DNA from: Pseudomonas marvdashtae
GTDB lineage: Bacteria > Pseudomonadota > Gammaproteobacteria > Pseudomonadales > Pseudomonadaceae
Length of the DNA stretch: 64,000 nucleotides
Assembly: GCF_014268655.2 (NCBI RefSeq)
Contig: NZ_JABWQX020000010.1
Coordinates: 4,611 to 68,610, forward strand
Direction: 5' to 3'
Positions 39,428 to 48,375 of the stretch are shown here, piece after piece. The first letter of the stretch is position 1. Every line of letters starts with the position of its first letter. The notes beneath the pieces are model-generated. The model did no database searches and was not told where the DNA came from. It saw only the letters and a list, made by a program, of their open reading frames with translations. The translations under genes were made by a program, and so were the position numbers.

Positions 39428-41776
39428 TCAGGCTGACTTGGCCATGATCAACCCGCTCTCGCTCGCTGCTTCCAGGCGGATCGCCACGAACTTCGAGGTT
39501 GGGGTGTGGCTGCCGTCGCCGGTGCTTTCCAGCGGCACCAAGGGGTTCACTTCAGGGTAATAGGCAGCAGCTTGTCCGGCCGGGATGTCGAAGGCCAGCA
39601 ACGTGAAGCCCTTGACGCGCCGCTCACGCCCGTCCTCCCAGAGCGAGACGATGTCAGCCTTTTGCCCCGGCTTGAAGCCCAGGCGGATGATGTCCGCTTC
39701 GTTGACGAACAACACATCACGTTGACCCTTTACGCCGCGATAACGGTCATCGAGGCCATAAATGGTGGTGTTGTACTGATCGTGCGAGCGCATGGATTGC
39801 AGGATCAGGTCCGGCACTTTGCCCGTGGCGTGGGTGCGCTCATGAATCAAATCGGTCGGCAACCGGTTAGGCTTGAAGTTGGCGCGGCCCGATGGGGTAT
39901 TCCAGCGACGGGCGCCAGCGCTGTTGCCCAGATAAAAGCCACCGGGGTTCTTGAGCTTTTCGTTGAAGTCCTTGAAGCCGGGAATGGTCTCGGCGATCAA
40001 GTCGCGAACACGGCTGTAGTCGGCCACGAGCCAGTTCCAATCCACCGGACGGCTGCCCAGCGTGGCAGCGGCGATGCCTGCAACAATCCACGGCTCGGAG
40101 CGCATCTGGTTCGACAGCGGCTGCAATTGGCCATTCGAGGCGTGGACCATGCTGAAGGAGTCTTCCACGGTCACCGCTTGCGGGCCTTCTGCTTGCACGT
40201 CGATGTCGGTACGGCCCAGGCACGGCAGGATCAGCGCCTCTTTCCCGTGGGCCAGGTGGCTGCGGTTGAGCTTGGTGCTGATCTGGACGGTCAGGTCGCA
40301 GTTGCCCAAAGCTTCGAAGGTCCGATGGCTGTCTGGCGTCGCCTGGGCGAAGTTGCCACCCAGAGCGATAAACACTTTTGCCCGGCCCTCGGCCATGGCA
40401 TGGATCGACTCGACCACGTTGTGGCCGTTTTCACGCGGCACCTTGAACTGGAAGCGCCGCTCCAGCGCGTCGAGGAATGCAACGGGCGGGCGCTCGTTGA
40501 TGCCCATGGTCCGGTCGCCCTGCACGTTACTATGGCCACGCACCGGGCAGAGTCCCGCGCCTGGCTTGCCGATGTTGCCGCGCAGCATCATCAGGTTGGC
40601 GATTTCCTGAATGGTTGCCACCGAATGGCGGTGCTGGGTGATGCCCATCGCCCAGCACATGATCACATTGCTGGCCTTGGCGTACATACGGGCTGCCTGC
40701 TCGATCTCGGCCAGGGTCAGGCCGGATTGCTCGACGATCTGCTCCCACGAGGTGTCATCGACCACCGCCAGGTATTCCAGCGTGTTGGCGCTGTGCTCAT
40801 TGAGAAATGCATGATCGAACACCGCGGGAGCGCCGTTTTTCTGGGCTTCACGTTCCCATTGCAGCAAGAACTTCGCCATGCCGCGCAGTATGGCCATATC
40901 GCCACCCAAGGCCGGGCGGAAATAGGCAGTGTTGGTCGGTTTGTCGCCGTTGGTGAGCATTTCCAGCGGATGTTGCGGATGCTGGAAGCGCTCCAGGCCA
41001 CGCTCCTTGAGCGGGTTGATACACACCACCTGTGCACCGCGCTTCACTGCTTCGCGCAGTGGTTCAAGCATCCGCGGATGGTTGGTACCCGGGTTCTGGC
41101 CCCAGACAAAAATAGCATCGGCGTGCTCGAAGTCGTCGAAGGTTACCGTGCCTTTGCCCACGCCGACGCTCTGGGACAGCGCTACGCCGCTGGCTTCATG
41201 GCACATGTTCGAGCAATCGGGGAAATTGTTGGTGCCGTAGGCGCGCACGAACAACTGATACAGATAGGCCGCTTCGTTGCTGGCTCGGCCCGACGTGTAG
41301 AACTCGGCCTGGTTCGGGCTGGAAAGTCCTTGCAGGTGTTTGCCGATCAAGGCAAATGCCGCCTCCCAACTGATGGGCTTGTAGCGGTCGGTTTCGGCGT
41401 CATAGCTCATCGGCTCGGTCAGGCGGCCCTGGTACTCAAGCCAGTAATCGCTCTGCTCCAGCAACGAGGTCACGCTGTGCTTGGCAAAGAACGCACCGTC
41501 GACGCGACGCTTGGTGGCTTCCCAGTTCACCGCCTTGGCGCCGTTCTCACAGAACTTGACCATGCCGCTTTCCGGCGAGTCGCCCCAGGCGCAGCCCGGG
41601 CAGTCGAAGCCGCCGTTCTGGTTGGTCTTGAGCATCATGCGGATATTCTTCAGCGCGTTATCGCTGGTCAGCCAGGCCTGGGCAACGCTGATCAGCGCGC
41701 CCCAACCACCGGCCGGGCCCTTGTAGGGCTTGTAGCGCGGTGCGGGTTTCTGGTTGGCTTGTTGATGATTGCTCAC
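39428..41776 (-). CDS. Molybdopterin oxidoreductase, FdhF/YdeP family (alpha subunit-like)
   Basis: A 782-residue protein of the formate-dehydrogenase-like alpha subunit family. A short N-terminal Cys cluster is in GGFDCPGCAWGDSPESG; the FWRP-type entry RGNIGKPGAGLCPVRGHSNV and MCWAMGITQHRHSV segments bind the pterin. In the place where FdhF has selenocysteine, Cys192 stands in FPDCSNMCHEASGVALSQ. The start is GTG at 41776, which overlaps the fdhD stop (GTGA). The physiological substrate is not known; E. coli YdeP is linked to acid resistance. Confidence 0.88.
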   Translation of the reverse strand: MSNHQQANQKPAPRYKPYKGPAGGWGALISVAQAWLTSDNALKNIRMMLKTNQNGGFDCPGCAWGDSPESGMVKFCENGAKAVNWEATKRRVDGAFFAKHSVTSLLEQSDYWLEYQGRLTEPMSYDAETDRYKPISWEAAFALIGKHLQGLSSPNQAEFYTSGRASNEAAYLYQLFVRAYGTNNFPDCSNMCHEASGVALSQSVGVGKGTVTFDDFEHADAIFVWGQNPGTNHPRMLEPLREAVKRGAQVVCINPLKERGLERFQHPQHPLEMLTNGDKPTNTAYFRPALGGDMAILRGMAKFLLQWEREAQKNGAPAVFDHAFLNEHSANTLEYLAVVDDTSWEQIVEQSGLTLAEIEQAARMYAKASNVIMCWAMGITQHRHSVATIQEIANLMMLRGNIGKPGAGLCPVRGHSNVQGDRTMGINERPPVAFLDALERRFQFKVPRENGHNVVESIHAMAEGRAKVFIALGGNFAQATPDSHRTFEALGNCDLTVQISTKLNRSHLAHGKEALILPCLGRTDIDVQAEGPQAVTVEDSFSMVHASNGQLQPLSNQMRSEPWIVAGIAAATLGSRPVDWNWLVADYSRVRDLIAETIPGFKDFNEKLKNPGGFYLGNSAGARRWNTPSGRANFKPNRLPTDLIHERTHATGKVPDLILQSMRSHDQYNTTIYGLDDRYRGVKGQRDVLFVNEADIIRLGFKPGQKADIVSLWEDGRERRVKGFTLLAFDIPAGQAAAYYPEVNPLVPLESTGDGSHTPTSKFVAIRLEAASESGLIMAKSA

Positions 41777-42618
41777 GCTTGATTCTCCATCGCAGGGCTG
41801 TAGACCCGCGGCGCACTTTTTTGCGGCAGGTGGATGAGATTGAGGTTGTGTTGGCGGGCCCACTGCACGGCGAGGCCCGTGGGTGACGACAGGCTGACCA
41901 GGGTCTGGACGCCCGCGCGCAATACTTTTTGAATCAGTTCGAGACTGCAGCGGCTGGTGACGATCGCCAACCCTCCAGCGACCGGGACTTGCTGCCGGAT
42001 CAGCGCTCCGATCAATTTATCGAGTGCGTTGTGGCGACCAATGTCTTCGCGCCCAAGCAGCAGTTCGCCTTGTGCGTTCATGAACAGCGCTGCGTGTACC
42101 GCGCCGCAGTGCTGGCCCAACGGCTGGAACTGGCTGATACGCTGGCGCAGACCGTCGAGCCATTGCGCAGGCGGTAGCGGGGCGCCGGGCAAGGCTTTGA
42201 GGTTTGGCAGCGCTTGTTCAACGGCTTCGACTCCGCAGAGTCCGCAGCCGCTGGTGCCAGCTAGCTGGCGGCGTTGCTGCTTGAGATTCCAGAAAGCGCG
42301 GTTGGCGATCGTGACTTGGGCGTACTGCGCGGAACCCGCCCCGCTCAGCTGCAGGTCATAGATATCGGCCGGGTCTTCAATGATGCCGCTGCCGAGGCTG
42401 AAACCGACGATAAAGTCTTCAAGGTCAGTGGGCGTGACCAACATCACCGCTTGGCTGATGCCGTTATAGGCGATCGCCAACGCCACTTCCTCGGCCAGCG
42501 CGGTGCTGTCCGATTGAGAGTGATCGAGGTTGCAGTAGCGATAGCTCTGGCTGGCGGCTGGCGTGGAGGGTTCCACAGCAGGCACTGGACAGACCGGAGG
42601 CTTGTCGTTCATGGGCAT
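41773..42618 (-). CDS. fdhD: FdhD sulfurtransferase for formate dehydrogenase
   Basis: A 281-residue protein that moves sulfur to the molybdopterin cofactor of formate-dehydrogenase-type enzymes. The active CXXC is in GTSGCGLCGVEAVEQA and the conserved HCGAVHAALFMNAQGELLLG and REDIGRHNALDKLIGA follow. The start at 42618 (MPMNDKPP) or 42612 is more likely than 42657. It is coupled to the downstream molybdopterin enzyme gene, which it presumably matures. Confidence 0.92.
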   Translation of the reverse strand: MPMNDKPPVCPVPAVEPSTPAASQSYRYCNLDHSQSDSTALAEEVALAIAYNGISQAVMLVTPTDLEDFIVGFSLGSGIIEDPADIYDLQLSGAGSAQYAQVTIANRAFWNLKQQRRQLAGTSGCGLCGVEAVEQALPNLKALPGAPLPPAQWLDGLRQRISQFQPLGQHCGAVHAALFMNAQGELLLGREDIGRHNALDKLIGALIRQQVPVAGGLAIVTSRCSLELIQKVLRAGVQTLVSLSSPTGLAVQWARQHNLNLIHLPQKSAPRVYSPAMENQA

Positions 42619-42705
42619 CACTGAAAGTGAGAATAGTGTTAAGACTAAATGCGGCAATCTGCCACGTCTAATTGCTATTACTGATCTTCCAATAGATGAC
42701 GTCGA

Positions 42706-43593
42706 TCAAGAGATGGTCGTTGATTTCTGATAGAGGGCGAAACAAGCCTCGGCCAAGGCCGAACGTGGAGCGCCGCGCCGCATGATCAGCCCCAGCGGGA
42801 CCAGGGTCTGGGCGCTTTCGATAGGCTGGATCCGCAGGTCTTCGGTGAGGACGTTCAGTCCGCTCTCCAGCGGCACCACGGCGCAGCACAATCCACCATG
42901 CACAGCTTGTAACAATTGATGCACCGCGTCGGTTTGCAGCAGCGGTTGGGGGGCTAGGCCTCGACTGTGGAAACTGTGGTCGATGGATTGGCGGAAATGC
43001 ATGCCGCTGGTAAGCATGCCCAGGGGCAGCTCCACCAGCGCTTCCCAGGTCAGCGGTTCTTCACCAAAAAAGAAAAAGCGTTGGTCATACAGCAGGCCCA
43101 TGCGGGTATGGCTGAAGGGCAGGGCCTCGAAACGATCGTTGTCCAGGCGTTCCAGGTAGGAAATACCCAAGTCGATGCGGTTGTTCGCCAGCTGTTCGAG
43201 GATGCGTTCGGAACTCAAGGACGATAATTCGAAACGCAGGCTGGGGTGGTCGGTGTGCAGGCGCTGCATCATCGACAGCGGATCGAAGTCCGACAGCGGC
43301 ACCACGCCCAGGCGCAGCGTACCCACCAGATTGCCGCGGCACGCCGCCGCTTCGGCCTGCAGCCCGTCATAAGCCGCCAACACCGTGCGTGCCCAGGCCA
43401 GCACCCGCTCCCCCGGTGCGGTGAAGCCCTCGAAGCGCTGGCCGCGGTTGACCAGCGGCAGGCCGAGCTCTTCTTCCAGGCTGCGCAGGCGCATTGACAA
43501 GGTGGGTTGGGTGATGTGGCAACGGGCGGCGGCTTGGCCGAAGTGGCGGGTTTCTTCGAGCGCGATGAGAAATTTCAGCTGCTTGATGTCCAT
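42706..43593 (-). CDS. LysR-family transcriptional regulator
   Basis: A 295-residue regulator with an N-terminal HTH (RHFGQAAARCHITQPTLSMR) and a C-terminal effector domain (VGTLRLGVVPLSDFDPLSMM). It is upstream of fdhD and on the same strand, 87 bases from it. It may regulate fdhD and the molybdopterin oxidoreductase, but this rests only on neighbourhood. Confidence 0.87.
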   Translation of the reverse strand: MDIKQLKFLIALEETRHFGQAAARCHITQPTLSMRLRSLEEELGLPLVNRGQRFEGFTAPGERVLAWARTVLAAYDGLQAEAAACRGNLVGTLRLGVVPLSDFDPLSMMQRLHTDHPSLRFELSSLSSERILEQLANNRIDLGISYLERLDNDRFEALPFSHTRMGLLYDQRFFFFGEEPLTWEALVELPLGMLTSGMHFRQSIDHSFHSRGLAPQPLLQTDAVHQLLQAVHGGLCCAVVPLESGLNVLTEDLRIQPIESAQTLVPLGLIMRRGAPRSALAEACFALYQKSTTIS

Positions 43594-43729
43594 CTTCGCT
43601 CCTGGGCGCGGGAAGATTGTGATTCTAGCGCCTTGGGCGTGGTGAGGTCATTGGTCGGTTGGAGAATGGGCTCGGTTGGCTTGGTCTAGTCTTATCCGTC
43701 TGGACATTTAAACCCAAGGAGCGTGCGCC

Positions 43730-44170
43730 ATGAGTATTTTTAGCTTTGTGAAGGAAGCGGGAGAAAAGCTTATCGACCTGCTGACTCCCGGCAATGCCAA
43801 TGCCAGCGAGCAGTTGAAGGAACACATCAGCAAGGTCGGGCTGGGCAATCCGAATGTGCAAGCGACGATAGACGGAGACAAAGTCACCCTGACCGGTGAA
43901 GTCGGTAGCCAGGAGGAGAAAGAAAAGATCCTGTTGACCGCGGGCAACATCGTCGGTGTCGGCAGCGTGGATGACCAGATCACCGTGACTGGGCCGGTGG
44001 CAAAGGCCGCGCGTTTCGTGACGGTGAAAAAAGGTGACACGCTCAGCGCCATATCCAAGGCCGAGTATGGTGACGCGAGCCAGTACAACAAGATTTTCGA
44101 AGCCAACAAACCGATGTTGTCGCATCCAGACAAGATCTACCCCGGGCAGTCACTGCGTATCCCTGAGTAA
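43730..44170 (+). CDS. BON/LysM-domain protein (YgaU/Kbp-like)
   Basis: A 146-residue protein with a BON domain at about 25-90 (ATIDGDKVTLTGEVGSQEEK) and a C-terminal LysM domain at about 95-145 (FVTVKKGDTLSAISKAEYGD, ending YPGQSLRIPE). E. coli Kbp (YgaU) with this layout is a potassium-binding protein. No signal peptide is seen. Divergent from the LysR gene. Confidence 0.9.
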   Translation: MSIFSFVKEAGEKLIDLLTPGNANASEQLKEHISKVGLGNPNVQATIDGDKVTLTGEVGSQEEKEKILLTAGNIVGVGSVDDQITVTGPVAKAARFVTVKKGDTLSAISKAEYGDASQYNKIFEANKPMLSHPDKIYPGQSLRIPE

Positions 44171-44182
44171 CCCGTACCCCCG

Positions 44183-44207
44183 TGGCGAGGGAGTAAGTCC
44201 CTCGCCA
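44183..44207. repeat. Short REP-type hairpin
   Basis: Perfect ten-base arms TGGCGAGGGA and TCCCTCGCCA around GTAAG, between the convergent LysM and yrfG genes. Confidence 0.8.
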
Positions 44208-44217
44208 AAGGCTTGCA

Positions 44218-44880
44218 CTAGAGCCCTTGGATCAGCGTCCGATAATCCGTTACCGCGTCGAACTCCCCCGTATCCTTCGGCCCCTTGCGGCTGTCCGGCT
44301 CGCTGACCGCCAGCAGGTGCGCCACGCCGAAGTCCCGGGCGCTGCGCAGCACCGGCAAGGTGTCGTCGATAAACAGGCTGCGGGCTGGGTCGAAGCTCAG
44401 GTCGGCTTGCAGCGCGTCCCAAAACTGCGGGCTCTCCTTGGGGAAACCGTAGTCGTGGGAGCTGATCAAGCGTTCGAAGTAGGGTGCCAGTTCGATGCGT
44501 TCCAGCTTCAGCGACAGCGAATCCCGGTGGGCATTGGTAATCATCACGACCCGTTTTCCTGCGCGCTGGATGGCCGCGAGGAATGTATCCGCGTCTGGGC
44601 GCAGGGCAATCAAGTGGGCGGTTTCAAGTTTCAGTTCACGCACCGGCAGCTTCAGCTCGGCGCTCCAGAAATCCAGGCAGTACCACTGCAACTGACCGGC
44701 GTTGCGCTCGAACAGCGGCTGCAACTCCATCTCGGCCATCGCGCGGCTGACCCCATGCAGTTCGGCATAACGCTGGGGCAGGTGCTCCAGCCAGAAGTGG
44801 TTGTCGTAATGCAGGTCCAGCAGGGTGCCGTCCATGTCCAGCAGAACCGTATCGATCTCATGCCAGGGCAACAAGGCCAT
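44218..44880 (-). CDS. yrfG: GMP/IMP nucleotidase, HAD family
   Basis: A 220-residue HAD hydrolase with motif I in VLLDMDGTLLDLHYDN (Asp16 region), motif II MITNAHRDSLSLK and motif III/IV DDTLPVLRSARDFG. It dephosphorylates purine mononucleotides in E. coli (YrfG). The start MALLPWHEI at 44880 is favoured over an upstream frame that runs across nudE's promoter. Divergent from nudE. Confidence 0.9.
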   Translation of the reverse strand: MALLPWHEIDTVLLDMDGTLLDLHYDNHFWLEHLPQRYAELHGVSRAMAEMELQPLFERNAGQLQWYCLDFWSAELKLPVRELKLETAHLIALRPDADTFLAAIQRAGKRVVMITNAHRDSLSLKLERIELAPYFERLISSHDYGFPKESPQFWDALQADLSFDPARSLFIDDTLPVLRSARDFGVAHLLAVSEPDSRKGPKDTGEFDAVTDYRTLIQGL

Positions 44881-44968
44881 AAAACTTCTCCAGCGGTAAG
44901 CAGATATCCGACACAAACAATCAGAATAGGCCGGGTATAGTAGCCCGCTATCGCCCAGGGAGCCGTTT

Positions 44969-45535
44969 ATGCGCCAGAAACCCACCATACTCGACCGACG
45001 GATCGTCGCCACCAGCCGCCTGTTTTGCGTGGAGGAACTGAAACTGCGCTTTTCCAACGGTGTTGAGCGCACCTACGAACGCCTGGCGGGCAAGGGCGCA
45101 GGCTACGGCGCGGTGATGATCGTCGCGATGCTTGATGCCGACCATGCCGTGCTGGTGGAAGAATATTGCGGCGGCACCGATGCCTACGAGCTCTCGCTGC
45201 CCAAGGGGCTGATCGAGCCGGGCGAAGATGTGCTGGCGGCGGCCGAGCGCGAGCTCAAGGAAGAGGCCGGTTTTGGCGCGCGTCAACTGGAGCATCTGAC
45301 CGAACTGTCGTTGTCTCCCGGCTACATGAGCCAGAAGATCCAAGTGGTGCTGGCGACCGACCTGTATGAAGAGCGGCTGGAGGGCGACGAGCCCGAACCG
45401 ATGCGTGTGGACAAGGTCAACCTGGGCGAATTGTCGGCCCTGGCCCAGAATCCCCAATTCACCGAAGGCCGAGCGTTGGCGGCGTTGTATCTGGCGCGTG
45501 ACCTGCTGACCCAGCGCGGAGCCTACCTGCCATGA
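44969..45535 (+). CDS. nudE: ADP-compounds hydrolase NudE
   Basis: A 188-residue Nudix hydrolase; the Nudix box is GLIEPGEDVLAAAERELKEE followed by AGFG. It hydrolyses ADP-ribose, NADH and Ap3A. Its end overlaps the cysQ start by four bases, so the two are coupled. Confidence 0.92.
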   Translation: MRQKPTILDRRIVATSRLFCVEELKLRFSNGVERTYERLAGKGAGYGAVMIVAMLDADHAVLVEEYCGGTDAYELSLPKGLIEPGEDVLAAAERELKEEAGFGARQLEHLTELSLSPGYMSQKIQVVLATDLYEERLEGDEPEPMRVDKVNLGELSALAQNPQFTEGRALAALYLARDLLTQRGAYLP

Positions 45536-46359
45536 AATTCCCCCATCCCCTGATGGCGCCCGTCATCGAGCTGGCGCTTGAAGCTGGTGCGGCGATCCTG
45601 CCGTTCTGGCGAGCCAACGTAGAAGTTGCGCACAAAGCTGACGAATCACCAGTGACCGCTGCGGATATGGCTGCCCACGATGTCATCGTGGCTGGGCTGA
45701 CCGCGCTGGCACCGGATATCCCGATCCTCTCGGAGGAGGACGCCGATATTGCCCAAAGCGTGCGCGCCGAATGGAAACGCTGGTGGTTGGTGGACCCGCT
45801 CGATGGGACCAAGGAGTTCATTTCCGGCAGTGAGGAATTCACCGTCAACATTGCGTTGATCGAGGACGGTCGCGTGGTGTTCGGCGTGGTCTCGATGCCC
45901 ACCAGTGGTCGCTTTTATGTTGGCGGAGCGGGACTGGGCGCCTGGCGTGCCGACAAGGACGCCGAGCCTTCGCCTATCGCAGCACGGCACGCGATGGCGC
46001 CCGGTGACGTGTTTACCGTAGTCGCCAGCCGTCGCCACACCAGCCCGGAGCAGGAGCGCCTGTTGAGCGGGTTAAGCGAAAGCCTGGGCCCCTTGCAGTT
46101 GACCAACATTGGCAGTTCTTTGAAGTTTTGCCTGCTGGCCGAGGGCGCGGCTGATTGTTATCCGCGGTTGGCGCCAACGTCCCAGTGGGATACCGCCGCC
46201 GCCCAGGGCGTACTGGAAGGCGCGGGTGGCGAAGTGTTGGACTTGAGCGGCCAGCCATTTTGTTATCCGGCGCGGGAGTCACTGTTGAACACTTCGTTCC
46301 TGGCGCTGCCGGCCAAAGCGGCATGGCGTGGAAAGTTGCTGGAGCTTGCTCGTTCTTAA
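45532..46359 (+). CDS. cysQ: 3'(2'),5'-bisphosphate nucleotidase CysQ
   Basis: A 275-residue inositol-monophosphatase-fold enzyme, with PILSEEDA and the WLVDPLDGTKEFISGSEEFT (here WWLVDPLDGTKEF) metal-binding motif. It removes the 3'-phosphate from PAP, a by-product of sulfate assimilation, and so belongs with the sulfur theme of this region. Overlaps nudE by four bases. A REP pair follows. Confidence 0.93.
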   Translation: MKFPHPLMAPVIELALEAGAAILPFWRANVEVAHKADESPVTAADMAAHDVIVAGLTALAPDIPILSEEDADIAQSVRAEWKRWWLVDPLDGTKEFISGSEEFTVNIALIEDGRVVFGVVSMPTSGRFYVGGAGLGAWRADKDAEPSPIAARHAMAPGDVFTVVASRRHTSPEQERLLSGLSESLGPLQLTNIGSSLKFCLLAEGAADCYPRLAPTSQWDTAAAQGVLEGAGGEVLDLSGQPFCYPARESLLNTSFLALPAKAAWRGKLLELARS

Positions 46360-46385
46360 ACCCCGATCTTTGGCCAGGAAGCTTT

Positions 46386-46474
46386 TGTGGCGAGGGAGCT
46401 TGCTCCCGCTCGGCTGCGCAGCAGACGCTTTGGGGCCGCTTCGCTGCCCAGCGGGAGCAAGCTCCCTCGCCACA
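46386..46474. repeat. Paired REP elements
   Basis: TGTGGCGAGGGAGCTTGCTC at the left with GAGCAAGCTCCCTCGCCACA at the right, 20-base near-perfect arms, between the convergent cysQ and the thioesterase gene. Confidence 0.92.
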
Positions 46475-46491
46475 GGGGCCTGTTGCGCCAA

Positions 46492-46947
46492 TTAACGGTG
46501 CAACACGTACTGCCCCTCGAATTGCACCGCCACCTCTTCGCTGCCTGCATTCATCACTCGCGTCTGCAACGCCAGCCGCGCCCGGCCATAACGCCGATAG
46601 GTGGCCAGGAAGCGTTTCCAGGGTTTTTCCTCCGGTGCGTCACAAATGACAGTCGCATCGCCAGTGACGGGCAGCGGATAAGTGATCTGCCCTTCCTGAA
46701 TCACGATGTGTCCATCCTCGATGCCTTCCTCGCGCAAGGCCAGGTGCAGCCAGCCCCAGCCGCCAAGTACCGCGCCGCAATACAGGCTGCCGCCGAACAT
46801 GGTGCTTTTATGATTGACGTTGGCCGCAAGCGGCAGGAACAGGCGCAGTTGTCGCGCCTGCCAATCGAGCACTCTCAGGCCCATGTCCTGGGTCAACGGG
46901 ATGTCCCGGTGCAGGGTCGTTTCCAGGTAACGGCTGTCGCGGTTCAT
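46492..46947 (-). CDS. YiiD C-terminal-type putative thioesterase
   Basis: A 151-residue hotdog-fold protein; the conserved segment is NHKSTMFGGSLYCGAVLGGW near residue 45, the putative acyl-CoA-binding site of the YiiD_C domain. Substrate not known. Transcribed away from cysQ; dctD ends 36 bases upstream on the same strand. Confidence 0.83.
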   Translation of the reverse strand: MNRDSRYLETTLHRDIPLTQDMGLRVLDWQARQLRLFLPLAANVNHKSTMFGGSLYCGAVLGGWGWLHLALREEGIEDGHIVIQEGQITYPLPVTGDATVICDAPEEKPWKRFLATYRRYGRARLALQTRVMNAGSEEVAVQFEGQYVLHR

Positions 46948-46983
46948 GCAGGCCCTCTTGTTTGAAGGTGAGTTGGCAGGCGC

Positions 46984-48375
46984 TCAATCGGACTCATCGG
47001 CAGAGCCAGGGTTGCTGTCGCCAAATGTAAGCCCATGCTTGCGCAGTTTGTCGTGCAAGGTCTTGCGCGGAATGCCCAACGCTTCGGCGAGGCTGCGTAC
47101 CGAGCCGTGGGGGCGGGCCAGCTCGGCGGCAATCAGGGTCTTTTCGAAATTCTCCACCTGCTCGCTCAGGCCGCCGCTGATGATTTCCACCGGCGCGCCG
47201 GGGCCAGTGTCGGGTGCGCTGTTGTCCAGGGCCAGTTCCAAGCCCAAGGCGAAGCGTTCGGCGGCGTTCTGCAATTCGCGGACATTGCCCGGCCAGTCAT
47301 GGCGCAACAGCAGCGCACGGTGGGCCGGCAGCAGTTCGTGGCGCGGCAGGCCGTGGCGCGCGCTGGCCTCATCAGCGAAATGCTGGAACAGCATCAGCAC
47401 GTCCTCGCCCCTTTCGCGCAGCGGTGGGATGCGCAGCGGCGCGACGTTCAGGCGGTAGTACAAGTCGGCGCGAAAACGGCCCTGGTCGGCGGCTTGGCGC
47501 AGGTCTTCCTTGGTGGCGGCGATGACCCGGATGTCCAGGGGGATTTGCTGATTGCCCCCCAGGCGCTCCACCATGCGTTCTTGCAGCAGGCGAAGCAGCT
47601 TGACCTGTACGTCCAGGCTCATGCTTTCGATTTCATCGAGGAACAATGTGCCGCCGTTGGCGAACTCGAATTTTCCGATACGGCGCTTCTGCGCGCCAGT
47701 GAAGGCGCCGGGTTCATGGCCGAACAATTCGCTTTCCACCACGGACTCGGCCAACGCGCCGGCATTGATGGCCACGAACGGCCCGTTACGCCGGCCAGAC
47801 AGGTCATGCAGTGCGCGGGCGACCACTTCCTTGCCGGCCCCCGTTTCGCCGAGGATCAGCACGTCGGCGCGGGTCGCGGCCAAGGCGCCGATCTGCTCGC
47901 GCAGGCGCAACATGGGGGCCGATTGTCCGACCAGCCGGGCGCTGAGTTCATGACGGTCGCTGAGGGCCAGGCGCAGGCTGCGGTTATCCAGGACCAGGCG
48001 CCGCAAGGCCAGGGCCCGGCGTACGCTATCGAGCAACTGGTCACTGGCGAACGGTTTTTCGAGGAAGTCGTACGCCCCGGCGCGCATCGCCTGGACCGCC
48101 AGCGGTACATCGCCATGACCGGTGATCAGCAGCACCGGCAACTCCGGATCCTGGCTGTGCAATTGGCCCAGCAGTTCGAGGCCGTCCATGCCCGGCATGC
48201 GTATATCACTGACCACCACGCCCGGCCAATCGCGGGGCAATTGCCCGGCCAGGCCGTTGGCCTCGCCCAAGGGCAGGATCTTCAGTCCAGCCAGGTCGAG
48301 GGTCTGGCTCAGGGCCTGACGCAGATGGGGATCGTCGTCGATCAGCACCACCTCAATCTGGTTATCGATGGTCAT
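46984..48375 (-). CDS. dctD: Sigma-54-dependent response regulator DctD
   Basis: A 463-residue NtrC-type activator: receiver domain with VVVSDIRMPGMDG (phospho-Asp), AAA+ domain with Walker A LGETGAGKEVVARALHD, GAFTGA loop in EPGAFTGAQKRR and Walker B FLDEIESM, and a C-terminal Fis-type HTH (LAEALGIPRKTLHDKLRKHG). Overlaps dctB by four bases. It should activate C4-dicarboxylate transporter genes; none is adjacent here. Confidence 0.92.
   Translation of the reverse strand: MTIDNQIEVVLIDDDPHLRQALSQTLDLAGLKILPLGEANGLAGQLPRDWPGVVVSDIRMPGMDGLELLGQLHSQDPELPVLLITGHGDVPLAVQAMRAGAYDFLEKPFASDQLLDSVRRALALRRLVLDNRSLRLALSDRHELSARLVGQSAPMLRLREQIGALAATRADVLILGETGAGKEVVARALHDLSGRRNGPFVAINAGALAESVVESELFGHEPGAFTGAQKRRIGKFEFANGGTLFLDEIESMSLDVQVKLLRLLQERMVERLGGNQQIPLDIRVIAATKEDLRQAADQGRFRADLYYRLNVAPLRIPPLRERGEDVLMLFQHFADEASARHGLPRHELLPAHRALLLRHDWPGNVRELQNAAERFALGLELALDNSAPDTGPGAPVEIISGGLSEQVENFEKTLIAAELARPHGSVRSLAEALGIPRKTLHDKLRKHGLTFGDSNPGSADESD

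Noticed and set aside
39506..41782. 758-codon open frame opposite the molybdopterin oxidoreductase gene
   Set aside because: Antisense shadow; the oxidoreductase frame is well supported.
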